DNA of 64,000 nucleotides from APNM01 sp040361335 (GTDB lineage: Bacteria > Pseudomonadota > Gammaproteobacteria > Nevskiales > Salinisphaeraceae), in assembly GCF_040361335.1 (NCBI RefSeq), contig NZ_APNM01000002.1, positions 124,001-188,000 of the forward strand, in the 5' to 3' direction. Position 1 is the stretch's first letter. Each line of letters starts with the position of its first letter. The notes under the pieces were generated by a model. It was not told where the DNA came from and searched no databases. It saw only the letters and a program-made list of their open reading frames with translations. The translations under genes and the position numbers were made by a program. Below, piece by piece: positions 8,588-16,266 of this stretch.

Positions 8588-8715
8588 GCGTTATTTCTCG
8601 GACGCGGCGTGGCCGCGCGCCTTTACGAAAGCTGCCGATGCTAACACCGATGGCACGCCAACGGTGCAGGGGATACAGTTGGGGCGATACAAGACGAGAG
8701 ACCACGGAGGAGCCC

Positions 8716-9489
8716 ATGAGTTCGACCGCACGCGACATGACCGATGTCCGCAGCCAGGTCACCGAGGAGGAATGGCGGCTGCGGGTCGACCTGGCCGCCT
8801 GCTATCGCCTGGTGGCGCATTTCGGCTGGGACGACCTGGTCTTTACCCACATATCGGCCCGGGTGCCGGGGCCCGAGCACCATTTCCTGATCAATCCCTA
8901 CGGCATGTTCTTCGAGGAGATCACGGCCAGTTCGCTGGTGAAGATCGATCTCGACGGGCGCAAGGTCATGGAGTCGCCCTACGAGACCAACCCGGCCGGC
9001 TTCACCATCCACAGCGCCATCCATGCCGCCCGCGAGGACGCCCAGTGCGTGCTGCACCTGCACACGCCGCACGGCATCGCGATCTCGGCGCAGGACGAGG
9101 GTCTGCGGCCGATCTCGCAGCAGTCGCTGTTCGCGATCGCCTCGCTCGGCTACCACGATTACGAGGGCGTGGCCCTCAACGAGGACGAAAAGCCGCGGCT
9201 GGTGCGCGATCTGGGCGAGGCCAACAACCTGATCCTGCGTAACCACGGCCTGCTCACCGTGGGCCCGACCGTGGCCGACGCCTTTCTGGCGATGTATATC
9301 CTGGAGACATCCTGCCGCATCCAGGTGCTGGCTCAGAGCGGCGGCAAGGCGCTGACGGAAGTGCCGGACCAGATCGTCGCCGGTATCAAGGCGCAGGCCG
9401 ACAAGGTCACCCGCGGTCTCGGCGGCTCGCTCGCCTGGCCCGGACTACTGCGCATGCTCGACCGCCGCGATCCTTCTTATCGGGAATAG
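8716..9489 (+). CDS. Class II aldolase/adducin family protein
   Basis: 257 residues. The zinc-ligand cluster HLHTPHG (His114, His116, His119) and the later RNHGLLTVG segment carrying another His are the class II aldolase signature (L-fuculose-phosphate aldolase / ribulose-phosphate 4-epimerase fold). The usual catalytic Glu is probably in the FFEEIT segment near residue 67. Start chosen at 8716 because GGAGGA precedes it by 6 nt; the frame is open upstream without a better signal. Nothing in the neighbourhood indicates a sugar-phosphate pathway, so the substrate is open; many such proteins act on unknown carbonyl compounds. Confidence 0.85.
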   Translation: MSSTARDMTDVRSQVTEEEWRLRVDLAACYRLVAHFGWDDLVFTHISARVPGPEHHFLINPYGMFFEEITASSLVKIDLDGRKVMESPYETNPAGFTIHSAIHAAREDAQCVLHLHTPHGIAISAQDEGLRPISQQSLFAIASLGYHDYEGVALNEDEKPRLVRDLGEANNLILRNHGLLTVGPTVADAFLAMYILETSCRIQVLAQSGGKALTEVPDQIVAGIKAQADKVTRGLGGSLAWPGLLRMLDRRDPSYRE

Positions 9490-9505
9490 CGAGGCCGCAA
9501 AAACG

Positions 9506-9625
9506 AACCACAGAGACACAGAGGGCACAGAGTTCAAAAGGTAAACGACGACTAACGCCCGCATGCCTCATGCATGTCGTGTCTTGATGGCCATATGCCT
9601 CTGTGTTCTCTGTGTCTCTGTGGTT
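9506..9625. repeat. CACAGAG-type intergenic inverted repeat, copy 3
   Basis: Arms at 9506-9532 and 9599-9625 separated by ~66 nt of unique DNA. It lies between the convergent aldolase and pstS genes, 17 nt after the aldolase stop, where it could form the aldolase transcript 3' end. Confidence 0.9.
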
Positions 9626-9665
9626 AGTGGTTTCCTTGCGGCAGTTTGAATTCGGCAATGGACAT

Positions 9666-9693
9666 AAAAACGGCCCGGGGGTTGCCCGGGCCG
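9666..9693 (-). terminator. Intrinsic terminator of pstS
   Basis: On the minus strand a perfect 9-bp stem (arms 9693-9685 and 9679-9671, 5-nt loop) is followed by five T (9670-9666). It lies 48 nt past the pstS stop. Confidence 0.88.
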
Positions 9694-9740
9694 CGGACGC
9701 GATACGGGGCATCCCCCCGAAATCGCCCGATAGCGGTTGT

Positions 9741-10823
9741 CTACTTCAGGTCGGACAGCGTCAGGTTGGTACGGTTCTCCCAGCGCTGTCGGATCCGCGC
9801 CTGATCGGCCGCCGGCAGGGAGATCAGGCCCAGACCCTTCAGGTAGCCCTCGTCCGAGATCATCTGCGGGCTCACGAACAGGTCCACGTAGGCGTCGAGC
9901 CCCGGCACTTTGCCGATGTGCGCCTTCTTCACGTAGAAGAACAGCGAGCGCGACACCGGGTACTCGCCGGAGCTGATCGCGGCGCGCTCCGGCGCCACGC
10001 CGTCGATGGTGGCGGGGTCGACCTTGTCCTTGTTCTCCTCCAGGAAGGAGTAGCCGAAGATGCCCAGGGCGTTGGCGCTCTGCGCCAGCTTCTGCACGAT
10101 CAGGTTGTCGTTCTCGCCCGAAGGCACGTAGGCGCCGTCCTGGCGGATCTTGGTGTAGGCGCCGCCGTAGCCGTCGATGTTCTCCGAGCCGTGCTCCATC
10201 ACCAGCTCCTCGAAGGCGTCGCGCGTGCCCGAGGAGGTCGGCGGGCCCATCACCAGGATCTCCTTGTCCGGCAGCGAGGCGTCGATGTCCGACCATGTCT
10301 CGTAGGGGTTGGCCACCAGCTCGCCGTCCATCGGCACCTTGTCGGCCACCGCCAGGGTGATCTGCTCGCGGGTGAGCGCCCATTGCGGCTGACCCTTCTG
10401 GTAGGCCAGCACGATGCCGTCGTAGCCGATCTTGATCTCGACGATGTCCTCGACGCCGTTATCGCGGCACATCTCGAACTCGGAGGGCTTCATGCGGCGC
10501 GAGGCGTTGGTGATGTCCGGGTGCGTCTCGCCCACGCCCTGGCAGAACAGCTTCATGCCGCCGCCCGAGCCGGTGGACTCGATCACCGGGGTCGGATAAT
10601 CGGTGGTCGCGCCCAGCTCCTCCACGACGTAGCTGGCGAAGGGATACACCGTGGACGAGCCCACGATGCGGATCTGATCGCGGTCGAAGGTTCCGCCTTC
10701 GGCGGCGGACTGTTGTGCGGTCTCGCCGCTGCCGTCCTGGCCCTGACCGCAGGCGGCGAGGCCCAGGGCGACGGCCGCGGCCAGGCCCGCGATACCCCAT
10801 TGATGACGGTTGGTGTGGCTCAT
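9741..10823 (-). CDS. pstS: Phosphate-binding lipoprotein of PstS family
   Basis: 360 residues. The N-terminus is a lipoprotein signal (IAGLAAAVALGLAAC, lipobox LAAC), so the protein is anchored in the envelope. The mature domain has the PstS/SphX pattern: IRIVGSSTVYPFASYV, ESTGSGGGMKLFC, IGYDGIVLAY, TSSGTRDAFEELV and GIFGYSFLEEN, containing the Ser/Thr/Arg/Gly positions that hold phosphate. Start set at the ATG at 10823 with GGAG about 8 nt upstream; the frame extends upstream into murB. No pstCAB genes are adjacent, so it is either a stand-alone second binding protein or its transporter genes lie elsewhere. A Pho-box-like site about 100 nt upstream supports phosphate control. Confidence 0.9.
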   Translation of the reverse strand: MSHTNRHQWGIAGLAAAVALGLAACGQGQDGSGETAQQSAAEGGTFDRDQIRIVGSSTVYPFASYVVEELGATTDYPTPVIESTGSGGGMKLFCQGVGETHPDITNASRRMKPSEFEMCRDNGVEDIVEIKIGYDGIVLAYQKGQPQWALTREQITLAVADKVPMDGELVANPYETWSDIDASLPDKEILVMGPPTSSGTRDAFEELVMEHGSENIDGYGGAYTKIRQDGAYVPSGENDNLIVQKLAQSANALGIFGYSFLEENKDKVDPATIDGVAPERAAISSGEYPVSRSLFFYVKKAHIGKVPGLDAYVDLFVSPQMISDEGYLKGLGLISLPAADQARIRQRWENRTNLTLSDLK

Positions 10824-10923
10824 TTGCTCCGCTCCCTCGCGGCGGTTGATCGTCTCGTTTCCGGAATCCGTGCCCCGCCACCCGTGTGCGCGGGGCCATG
10901 CCGAGGCGCAGATTGGCAAAGGA

Positions 10924-10954
10924 ATGTGAAGGAAATATGACAGCAATGTAACAA
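10924..10954 (-). promoter_or_regulatory. Pho box (PhoB site) upstream of pstS
   Basis: Read on the minus strand, CTGTCAT-ATTTC-CTTCACA (10943-10925) closely follows the Pho-box arrangement of two CTGTCAT-like heptamers 11 bp apart. A further weaker unit (TTACATTG) precedes it. It lies in the murB-pstS gap, ~100 nt from the pstS ATG. Confidence 0.7.
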
Positions 10955-10972
10955 AAGGCCGGTCGCCGACGT

Positions 10973-11962
10973 TTATCGGGCGTCCGTCGCCGCCAGACGG
11001 CGCACCGGGGCGAACTCGCCGACGAAGCCGATTTCCGGCACCAGCCAATGCCCGGTGCCGGCATATACCGTCTTCTGCGCGTGCATGATCAGGCTGCATA
11101 CATCGGCGGCGGTGGCGCCGCCGCGGTTGACGATGATGTTGGCATGCCGCGACGAAATCTCCGCGCCGCCGGCGCGCAGACCCTTGAGGCCGCACTCGTC
11201 GATCAGGCGGCCGGCGCCGATGCCCTCGATCTTGCGGAAGATGGAGCCGGCCGAGGGTTCGGTGTCCAGCGGCGGATGGCGCTGGGCGCGCCAGTCCAGG
11301 TTGGCGGCCATGATCTCGCGCATGCGCGCCGGTTCTCCGGGCGTGAGCGCGAAGGTGGCCTTAAGCACCAGATCGTCGCGGTGGTGGAGGATCGAATCGT
11401 CGTAGCCGAAGCGGAAATAGTCGCGGTCCACCGTGCGGCGCTCGCCCTCGGCGGACAGGATTTCCGCCGATTCGAACACCTCGGCGATGAACAGGGTCCG
11501 CTCGCGCTCCGGCGGCGGTGACAGGAAATGCAGGTTCTGCCACAGGGCGCCACCGACCGTGGAGGGGATGCCCACGAAGTGTTCCAGGCCCGACAGGCCG
11601 TGGGCGACCGCGGCCTCGATCACGTCGGGATACATGGAGGCGCCGCTCTCGACCGCGAGACGGTTGTTCTCGAATGCCAGGTGCGCCGCGCGGTTTCGGA
11701 TCACCAGGCCGGGGTGGCCGTGGTCGCCGACCAGGATGTTGGCGCCCTCGCCGAGCAGGAAGAAATCCACCTCCAGCGCCCGCGCGGCGGCGACCGCGGT
11801 CGCCAGTTCGTCGGCGGTGCGGGCTTCGTAGAACAGCGCCGCCGGTCCGCCGATGCGGAAGGTCGTGAACGGCGCGAGTTCGATGTCGCGGCGCAGGCCG
11901 GGGCCGAGGCGCGCGGCCAGGGCGTCGGCTTGTTCCTCGGTGACGGGTCGGACCTTGGGCAT
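10973..11962 (-). CDS. murB: UDP-N-acetylenolpyruvoylglucosamine reductase
   Basis: 329 residues. MurB makes UDP-N-acetylmuramate by NADPH-dependent reduction, using bound FAD, in the cytoplasmic stage of peptidoglycan synthesis. Visible are the FAD-binding PP-loop region (TTFRIGGPAALFYE, FFLLGEGANILVGD), the segment LEHFVGIPSTVGGALWQN, the catalytic-Ser context PSAGSIFRK, and the C-terminal AGRLIDECGLKGLRAGGAEIS followed by HANIIVN. Start set at the ATG at 11962, where similarity begins; no clear Shine-Dalgarno. The gene stands alone here rather than in the dcw cluster. Confidence 0.9.
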   Translation of the reverse strand: MPKVRPVTEEQADALAARLGPGLRRDIELAPFTTFRIGGPAALFYEARTADELATAVAAARALEVDFFLLGEGANILVGDHGHPGLVIRNRAAHLAFENNRLAVESGASMYPDVIEAAVAHGLSGLEHFVGIPSTVGGALWQNLHFLSPPPERERTLFIAEVFESAEILSAEGERRTVDRDYFRFGYDDSILHHRDDLVLKATFALTPGEPARMREIMAANLDWRAQRHPPLDTEPSAGSIFRKIEGIGAGRLIDECGLKGLRAGGAEISSRHANIIVNRGGATAADVCSLIMHAQKTVYAGTGHWLVPEIGFVGEFAPVRRLAATDAR

Positions 11963-12133
11963 GTGGCGGTTCGGGCGTGTCGGTGCGCGTGTCGCGGCGT
12001 GTCCGGCGACGATTATGCCGCATCGGCCGCGACGGTCGAGGCGGACCGCCCCCGGATGCCCCGACACCCCCTCGCCTCTCGCGGCGCAATCCAGTATGTT
12101 GGCGGCCGATTCGAGTTTCGCCGGATATTCGAC

Positions 12134-13312
12134 ATGACGTTCGCCAATAGTTTCCAGCCGCCGACCCGCATCCTCATGGGCCCCGGGCCGTCCGACGTGC
12201 ACCAGCGGGTGCGCGAGGCCCTGGCGCGGCCCACCATCGGTCACCTGGATCCGGAGTTCATCCGCTTGATGGACGAGATCAAGGCGGGGCTACGGCGCGT
12301 GTTCGACACCGCCAACGAGATGACGCTGCCGATCTCGGGGCCGGCCTCGGCGGGCCAGGAGGCCTGTATCGTGAACCTGCTCGAACCGGGCGACAAGGCC
12401 GTGATCTGCATCAACGGCGTGTTCGGCGGCCGCCTGCAGGACATGGCCCGGCGCGCCGGCGCCGAGGTCGTGACCGTGGAGCAGGAGTGGGGACGGGCCG
12501 TGCCGCCCGAGGCGCTGGAGGAGGCCCTGGCCGCCAATCCGGACGCCAAGATGGCGGCCTTCGTGCACGCCGAGACTTCGACGGGCGCCCTGTCGGACGC
12601 GCGCGCCCTGGCCGAGGTGGCGCGTCGCCACGACTGCCTCGTGTTGGCCGACACCGTGACCTCGCTGGCCGGTGTGCCCGTGCGCGTCGACGACTGGGGC
12701 CTGGATATCGTCTACTCGGGCACCCAGAAGTGCCTGTCCTGCCCGCCGGGCCTGTCGCCGGTGACCTTCTCGCCGGCCGCGCGCGAGGCCATGGCCGCGC
12801 GCCGCGTGCCCGTGCAGTCCTGGTTCCTGGACCTGTCGTTGTTGACCGCCTATTGGGGCGGCGAGAAGCGTAGCTACCACCACACCGCGCCGGTGAACGC
12901 CCTCTACGGCCTGCACGAAGCCTTGCTGATGATCGACGAGGAAGGCCTGGATGCGATCTGGGCGCGGCATCGCCGTTGCCACGAGGCGCTGGTCGCGGGG
13001 CTGGAGGCGATGGGTCTGTCGTTGGCCGTGCCGGTCGCCGAGCGCGTGCCGCAGCTCAACGCCGTGACCGTGCCGGAGGGCGTCGACGAGGCCGAGGTCC
13101 GCCGGCGCCTGTTGGTCGACCACAACCTCGAGATCGGCGCCGGGCTCGGTCCGATGGCGGGCAAGATCTGGCGCATCGGGCTGATGGGGCAGAGCGCCAC
13201 GCCGCGCCATGTCCGTTATTGCCTGACGTCCCTGGAATCGGTGCTCACGGCGATGGGCGCGCCGGTCAATCGCGGCGAGGCGGTCGCGGCGGTCGAGGCG
13301 CTGGGGATTTGA
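12134..13312 (+). CDS. PLP-dependent alanine-glyoxylate aminotransferase family protein
   Basis: 392 residues, class V aminotransferase fold. Opens with the family hallmark PTRILMGPGPSDVHQRVREAL. It then shows SGPASAGQEACIVNLLEPGD (PLP phosphate contacts), HAETSTGALSD, the Asp of LADTVTSLAG that pairs with the PLP ring nitrogen, and the lysine of YSGTQKCLSCPPGLSPV that forms the Schiff base. This matches AGXT / serine-glyoxylate aminotransferases that move an amino group between alanine or serine and glyoxylate. Start at the ATG at 12134; the frame is open far upstream only because it shadows the divergent murB gene. A heptamer inverted repeat follows the stop. Confidence 0.87.
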   Translation: MTFANSFQPPTRILMGPGPSDVHQRVREALARPTIGHLDPEFIRLMDEIKAGLRRVFDTANEMTLPISGPASAGQEACIVNLLEPGDKAVICINGVFGGRLQDMARRAGAEVVTVEQEWGRAVPPEALEEALAANPDAKMAAFVHAETSTGALSDARALAEVARRHDCLVLADTVTSLAGVPVRVDDWGLDIVYSGTQKCLSCPPGLSPVTFSPAAREAMAARRVPVQSWFLDLSLLTAYWGGEKRSYHHTAPVNALYGLHEALLMIDEEGLDAIWARHRRCHEALVAGLEAMGLSLAVPVAERVPQLNAVTVPEGVDEAEVRRRLLVDHNLEIGAGLGPMAGKIWRIGLMGQSATPRHVRYCLTSLESVLTAMGAPVNRGEAVAAVEALGI

Positions 13313-13320
13313 ACGAACCG

Positions 13321-13394
13321 TTTCCAGTTGCCAGTTTCGTGTTTCGAGCCGGCCCTCGGGCGCCCTCTCGCAACGCGAAACTGGAAGCTGGCAG
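13321..13394. repeat. Heptamer inverted repeat, CCAGTTT type
   Basis: The left arm 13321-13348 reads as 7-nt units (CCAGTTG, CCAGTTT, CGTGTTT, CGAG). The right arm 13367-13394 is the inverse (CCAGCTT, CCAGTTT, CGCGTTG, CGAG on the other strand). An 18-nt GC-rich loop separates them. The element fills the gap between the aminotransferase and the HAD phosphatase. Confidence 0.88.
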
Positions 13395-13406
13395 CCCGGT
13401 CACGCG

Positions 13407-14060
13407 ATGACCGTCGCCGTCTTCGACCTGGACGAGACCCTGACCGGGCGCGACAGCTTCCGGCGGTTTCTCACGGGCTACCTGCGTCGCCACCCGGGCC
13501 GCGTCTGGCGCCTCCTGCTGCTGGTGCCGGCATTGCCGCTCGCGGCGAGCCTGCCGCGGGCCGGGCAGAATCGGCGCACGCGGATCAAGCAGGCGATGTT
13601 GAAGGCCTTCCTCGGGGGGACGCGTCGGGCGGAGGTCGCCGCCTGGTCTGCGGAGTATGCGGCGTTTGTCGCCGACACCGATCTGCGTCCGGGGTGCCTG
13701 GAGGCCCTGCGCGGGCACCAGGCGAACGGTGACCGCGTGGTGCTGGCCACCGCCAGTTTCGATGTCTACGTCGAGCCGCTGGCGCGGCGGCTGGGCATCG
13801 ATGAGGTCGTCTGTTCGCGCGTGGCCTGGGACGCGGCCGGCCGCCTGGCCGGCATCGACGGTGGCAACTGCCGCGATCACGAGAAGCTGCGCCGGGTCCG
13901 GGCCCTGTTGGGCGATGACGGTGCCGGCGTGATCGCCTATTCCGACTCTCATGCCGATCTGCCGCTGCTGGCGTGGGCGGAGACAGGCATCGCGGTCTCG
14001 CCCACGCCGCAGTTGGCGTCGCGGGTCGGGGAACTGGGGCTGACGGTGCGCGACTGGTAA
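13407..14060 (+). CDS. HAD-IB family phosphatase (SerB-like)
   Basis: 217 residues. HAD motif I is FDLDETLTG (residues 6-14, nucleophile Asp7 and acid/base Asp9). Motif II is the Ser/Thr of VVLATASFDVYVEPLA. Motif III is probably a Lys in HEKLRRV, and motif IV is YSDSHADLPLL. A helical cap lies between motifs I and II (about residues 20-85). The IB subfamily includes phosphoserine phosphatase and lipid- or nucleotide-phosphate hydrolases; the substrate is not identifiable here. It stands 94 nt after the aminotransferase, the gap being a heptamer inverted repeat. Confidence 0.85.
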   Translation: MTVAVFDLDETLTGRDSFRRFLTGYLRRHPGRVWRLLLLVPALPLAASLPRAGQNRRTRIKQAMLKAFLGGTRRAEVAAWSAEYAAFVADTDLRPGCLEALRGHQANGDRVVLATASFDVYVEPLARRLGIDEVVCSRVAWDAAGRLAGIDGGNCRDHEKLRRVRALLGDDGAGVIAYSDSHADLPLLAWAETGIAVSPTPQLASRVGELGLTVRDW

Positions 14061-14099
14061 CGCCCGCCGGCCGTCCGTGGCCTCGCGGATCATGCCGCT

Positions 14100-16004
14100 T
14101 CAATCCCCGGCGCTTTCCTCGGGCTCGATCGAGAAGACCCCCGGCCGGTCGCTGTCCACATAGGTCACGCTGACCTCGCTCTGGCTCAGACTGAGGCCCA
14201 GGAGATCGAAGAGGGGCTCAAGGATGAGATCGAGACCCTCGAAGATCGACCCCAGCAGCGAGAACACCAGGTCCAGCGGCTCGGCAAGCCCCAGCGTGTT
14301 GAGCAGGGTGAACAACGGATTGAGCAGAAGGTTGCCCAGCAACCCGTCGAATGGTTGCTCCTCGAACAGATAGTCGCTCAACCCCGACTCCAGGGAATCG
14401 AGGAGGCTGGACAGGCTTTGCCCCGTGTCCGCTTCCAGAGTTTGCGTGTTGGCCGCCGAGGGCTCGTCGAGCGTGGGCACGAACGGGCCGTCGTAATAGA
14501 GCGGGGTCTCGCTCTGGTCGGCGCCGGCCGTGAGGTTCTGCGGCAGGTTGATGCTGACCAAATCGGCGAAACCGAGCACGCGTACGTCCAGCAGTTCCCC
14601 CGAGCTTGCCTGCGGATTGGGGTCGAACACGTTGTCGAATTCGCCCACGCCGAGTCGCAGCAGGCCGGGGTTGGCCTGCACGGTGGCCGACGGTTGCGCG
14701 TTGCTCGGCCCGGCGCAGGCGATGCGGTCCAGGATGGCGTAGCTCTGGCCCGCCTGGACGAAGAGCGGCAGGTAGAGCTCGACGCGGACCAGGCCGACGT
14801 TGAGGACCGCGTTGGCGGTCAGTTCCAGGTTGACCTGCGCGGTGCTCGCCCAGGTCCGGGCGCCGTCGTTGGTGCTGCCGTTATCCGTCGTGTTCTCGCC
14901 GGCATCGGGGTCGTCGTAGCCGGGTCGACCGATGCCGGAGGCCTGGGGCGGTTCGACCACGCCCAGGCGCAGGTCGATGTCGATATCCACGCCGGGAATG
15001 CTGCTGAGCGCCCCGAGCAACGGATCGGTGACGCCCGATCCCAGTTCCACCGCCGCGTTGCGGCTGTTGCCTACGGTCTGGGCCAGGGCCGGGAGCAGCC
15101 CGAGCACGTCGATCGGCACGTCCGCGGCGGCTCCCTCGGTGCCGGCTTCCACGTTCAGGATATCGCCCAGCGAGACATCGACGTTCGAGCTGACGCCCGC
15201 GCCGATGCCGTCGATGATGTTCCCGGCCGTGGTGCCGCCCGGTGTGCTGCCGACCGCGTCGCCCAGGTTCTGCAGCAGTTGCCCCGGTGTCAGCTCCAGC
15301 GCCAGGAGTTCGGCGGTGGTGGCGGCCTGCGTGGTCACGTCGAGCAGGTCGGCCAGGGTTACGTTGACGTCGGCCAGGGCCTGGTAGTCCAGCAGGCTGA
15401 GGTTCAGGTTGGTATCCAGCAACCCGCCGAGCACGGCATTCAGGACGACGCTCTGTTGGCTGTCCAGGTCGGCGAGATTGGAGGCCACCGCGACACTGCC
15501 CACCGGCTGCCGGGCGGCGGCCGCGGTCGCCGTGAGCACGCGATCGCCGCCGGCGAACAGCGAGGTCAACAGGGTCGGCAGCGGCCGTTGCAGGCGCACC
15601 TGGACGGCGTCCGCCTCGCGCGCGTCCGCGGCGGCGCGGCCCGTGGTGAAGCTGCGGAAACCGCCGTCGCTGTCGACGTTGCCGAGCGTCACGGTCCGGG
15701 TGATGACATCGTTGCCGTCGCCGAAATTGGCCTGGAGGCTGTCGTTCACCGCCGTCGACGCGGCGGCCTGGAAGTCGCCCGGCTGGTCGCCGCAGCCGCT
15801 GATGGCACTCGCGGCGTCCAGCGCGGCCACGTCCGCCAGTTTCTGGAGTTGGTTGTGGGCGGCATACAGCCGGCCCACCTCGATCGCCAGTGCCATGCAG
15901 GTAAGCAGGGCGACCAGGAAACCGGCCACGATGATCAGGGTCGCGCCGCGTTGCCGGCCGGGCAGGGGCGGTCCGCCGGCGCGTATGCATCGGTCATAGT
16001 TCAT
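14100..16004 (-). CDS. TadG-like pilus/secretion-associated protein, stand-alone
   Basis: 634 residues. The N-terminus has the TadE/TadG form: basic lead RQRGATL, then one hydrophobic helix (IIVAGFLVALLTCMALAIEV), then the conserved GRLYAAHNQLQKLADVAALDAA. The body (~150-640) is low-complexity, rich in Leu, Asp, Asn and Ala, with short repeats such as LLDTNLNLSLLDYQAL. It lacks the von Willebrand A domain of classical TadG, and no tad/flp genes adjoin it. Start at 16004 has GGAG 8 nt upstream; an ATG at 16031 lies before that ribosome site. Probably anchored in the inner membrane with a periplasmic body; function unknown. Confidence 0.7.
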   Translation of the reverse strand: MNYDRCIRAGGPPLPGRQRGATLIIVAGFLVALLTCMALAIEVGRLYAAHNQLQKLADVAALDAASAISGCGDQPGDFQAAASTAVNDSLQANFGDGNDVITRTVTLGNVDSDGGFRSFTTGRAAADAREADAVQVRLQRPLPTLLTSLFAGGDRVLTATAAAARQPVGSVAVASNLADLDSQQSVVLNAVLGGLLDTNLNLSLLDYQALADVNVTLADLLDVTTQAATTAELLALELTPGQLLQNLGDAVGSTPGGTTAGNIIDGIGAGVSSNVDVSLGDILNVEAGTEGAAADVPIDVLGLLPALAQTVGNSRNAAVELGSGVTDPLLGALSSIPGVDIDIDLRLGVVEPPQASGIGRPGYDDPDAGENTTDNGSTNDGARTWASTAQVNLELTANAVLNVGLVRVELYLPLFVQAGQSYAILDRIACAGPSNAQPSATVQANPGLLRLGVGEFDNVFDPNPQASSGELLDVRVLGFADLVSINLPQNLTAGADQSETPLYYDGPFVPTLDEPSAANTQTLEADTGQSLSSLLDSLESGLSDYLFEEQPFDGLLGNLLLNPLFTLLNTLGLAEPLDLVFSLLGSIFEGLDLILEPLFDLLGLSLSQSEVSVTYVDSDRPGVFSIEPEESAGD

Positions 16005-16266
16005 GGGAGGACTCCAAAGTTTCAGAACCATGCCCGGACGGAGCGCCCGGCCGTGCCGACAAGGCCGCGGCAGCGCTCGACGCCGGCGGCCGCCGCCGTG
16101 TCCGCGGCGGCGGCTGAATTCCGGTTGCGTGACGATGCCTACAGGTCGGGCATCCTCATTCCTACGTTATCGGAGTTTTGCAGAGAAGCTTGATCCCCAC
16201 AATGTGCATGCGTCGGGGACCCGGCGTAGAATGCGCGCCCCCGACGCCGTCGGCATTGAATCGTAT

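Noticed and set aside
5435..8644. Plus-strand open frame of 1069 codons opposite the beta-helix gene
   Set aside because: It mirrors the repetitive, high-G+C minus-strand gene that has a signal peptide, CSLREA motif and terminator. The plus-strand translation is low-complexity Ala/Val/Gly with no domain.
1890..9640. Peptides such as LTTEAQRTQSE encoded across the CACAGAG repeats
   Set aside because: They come from translating the repeat element itself and extend real genes only where upstream starts are ignored.
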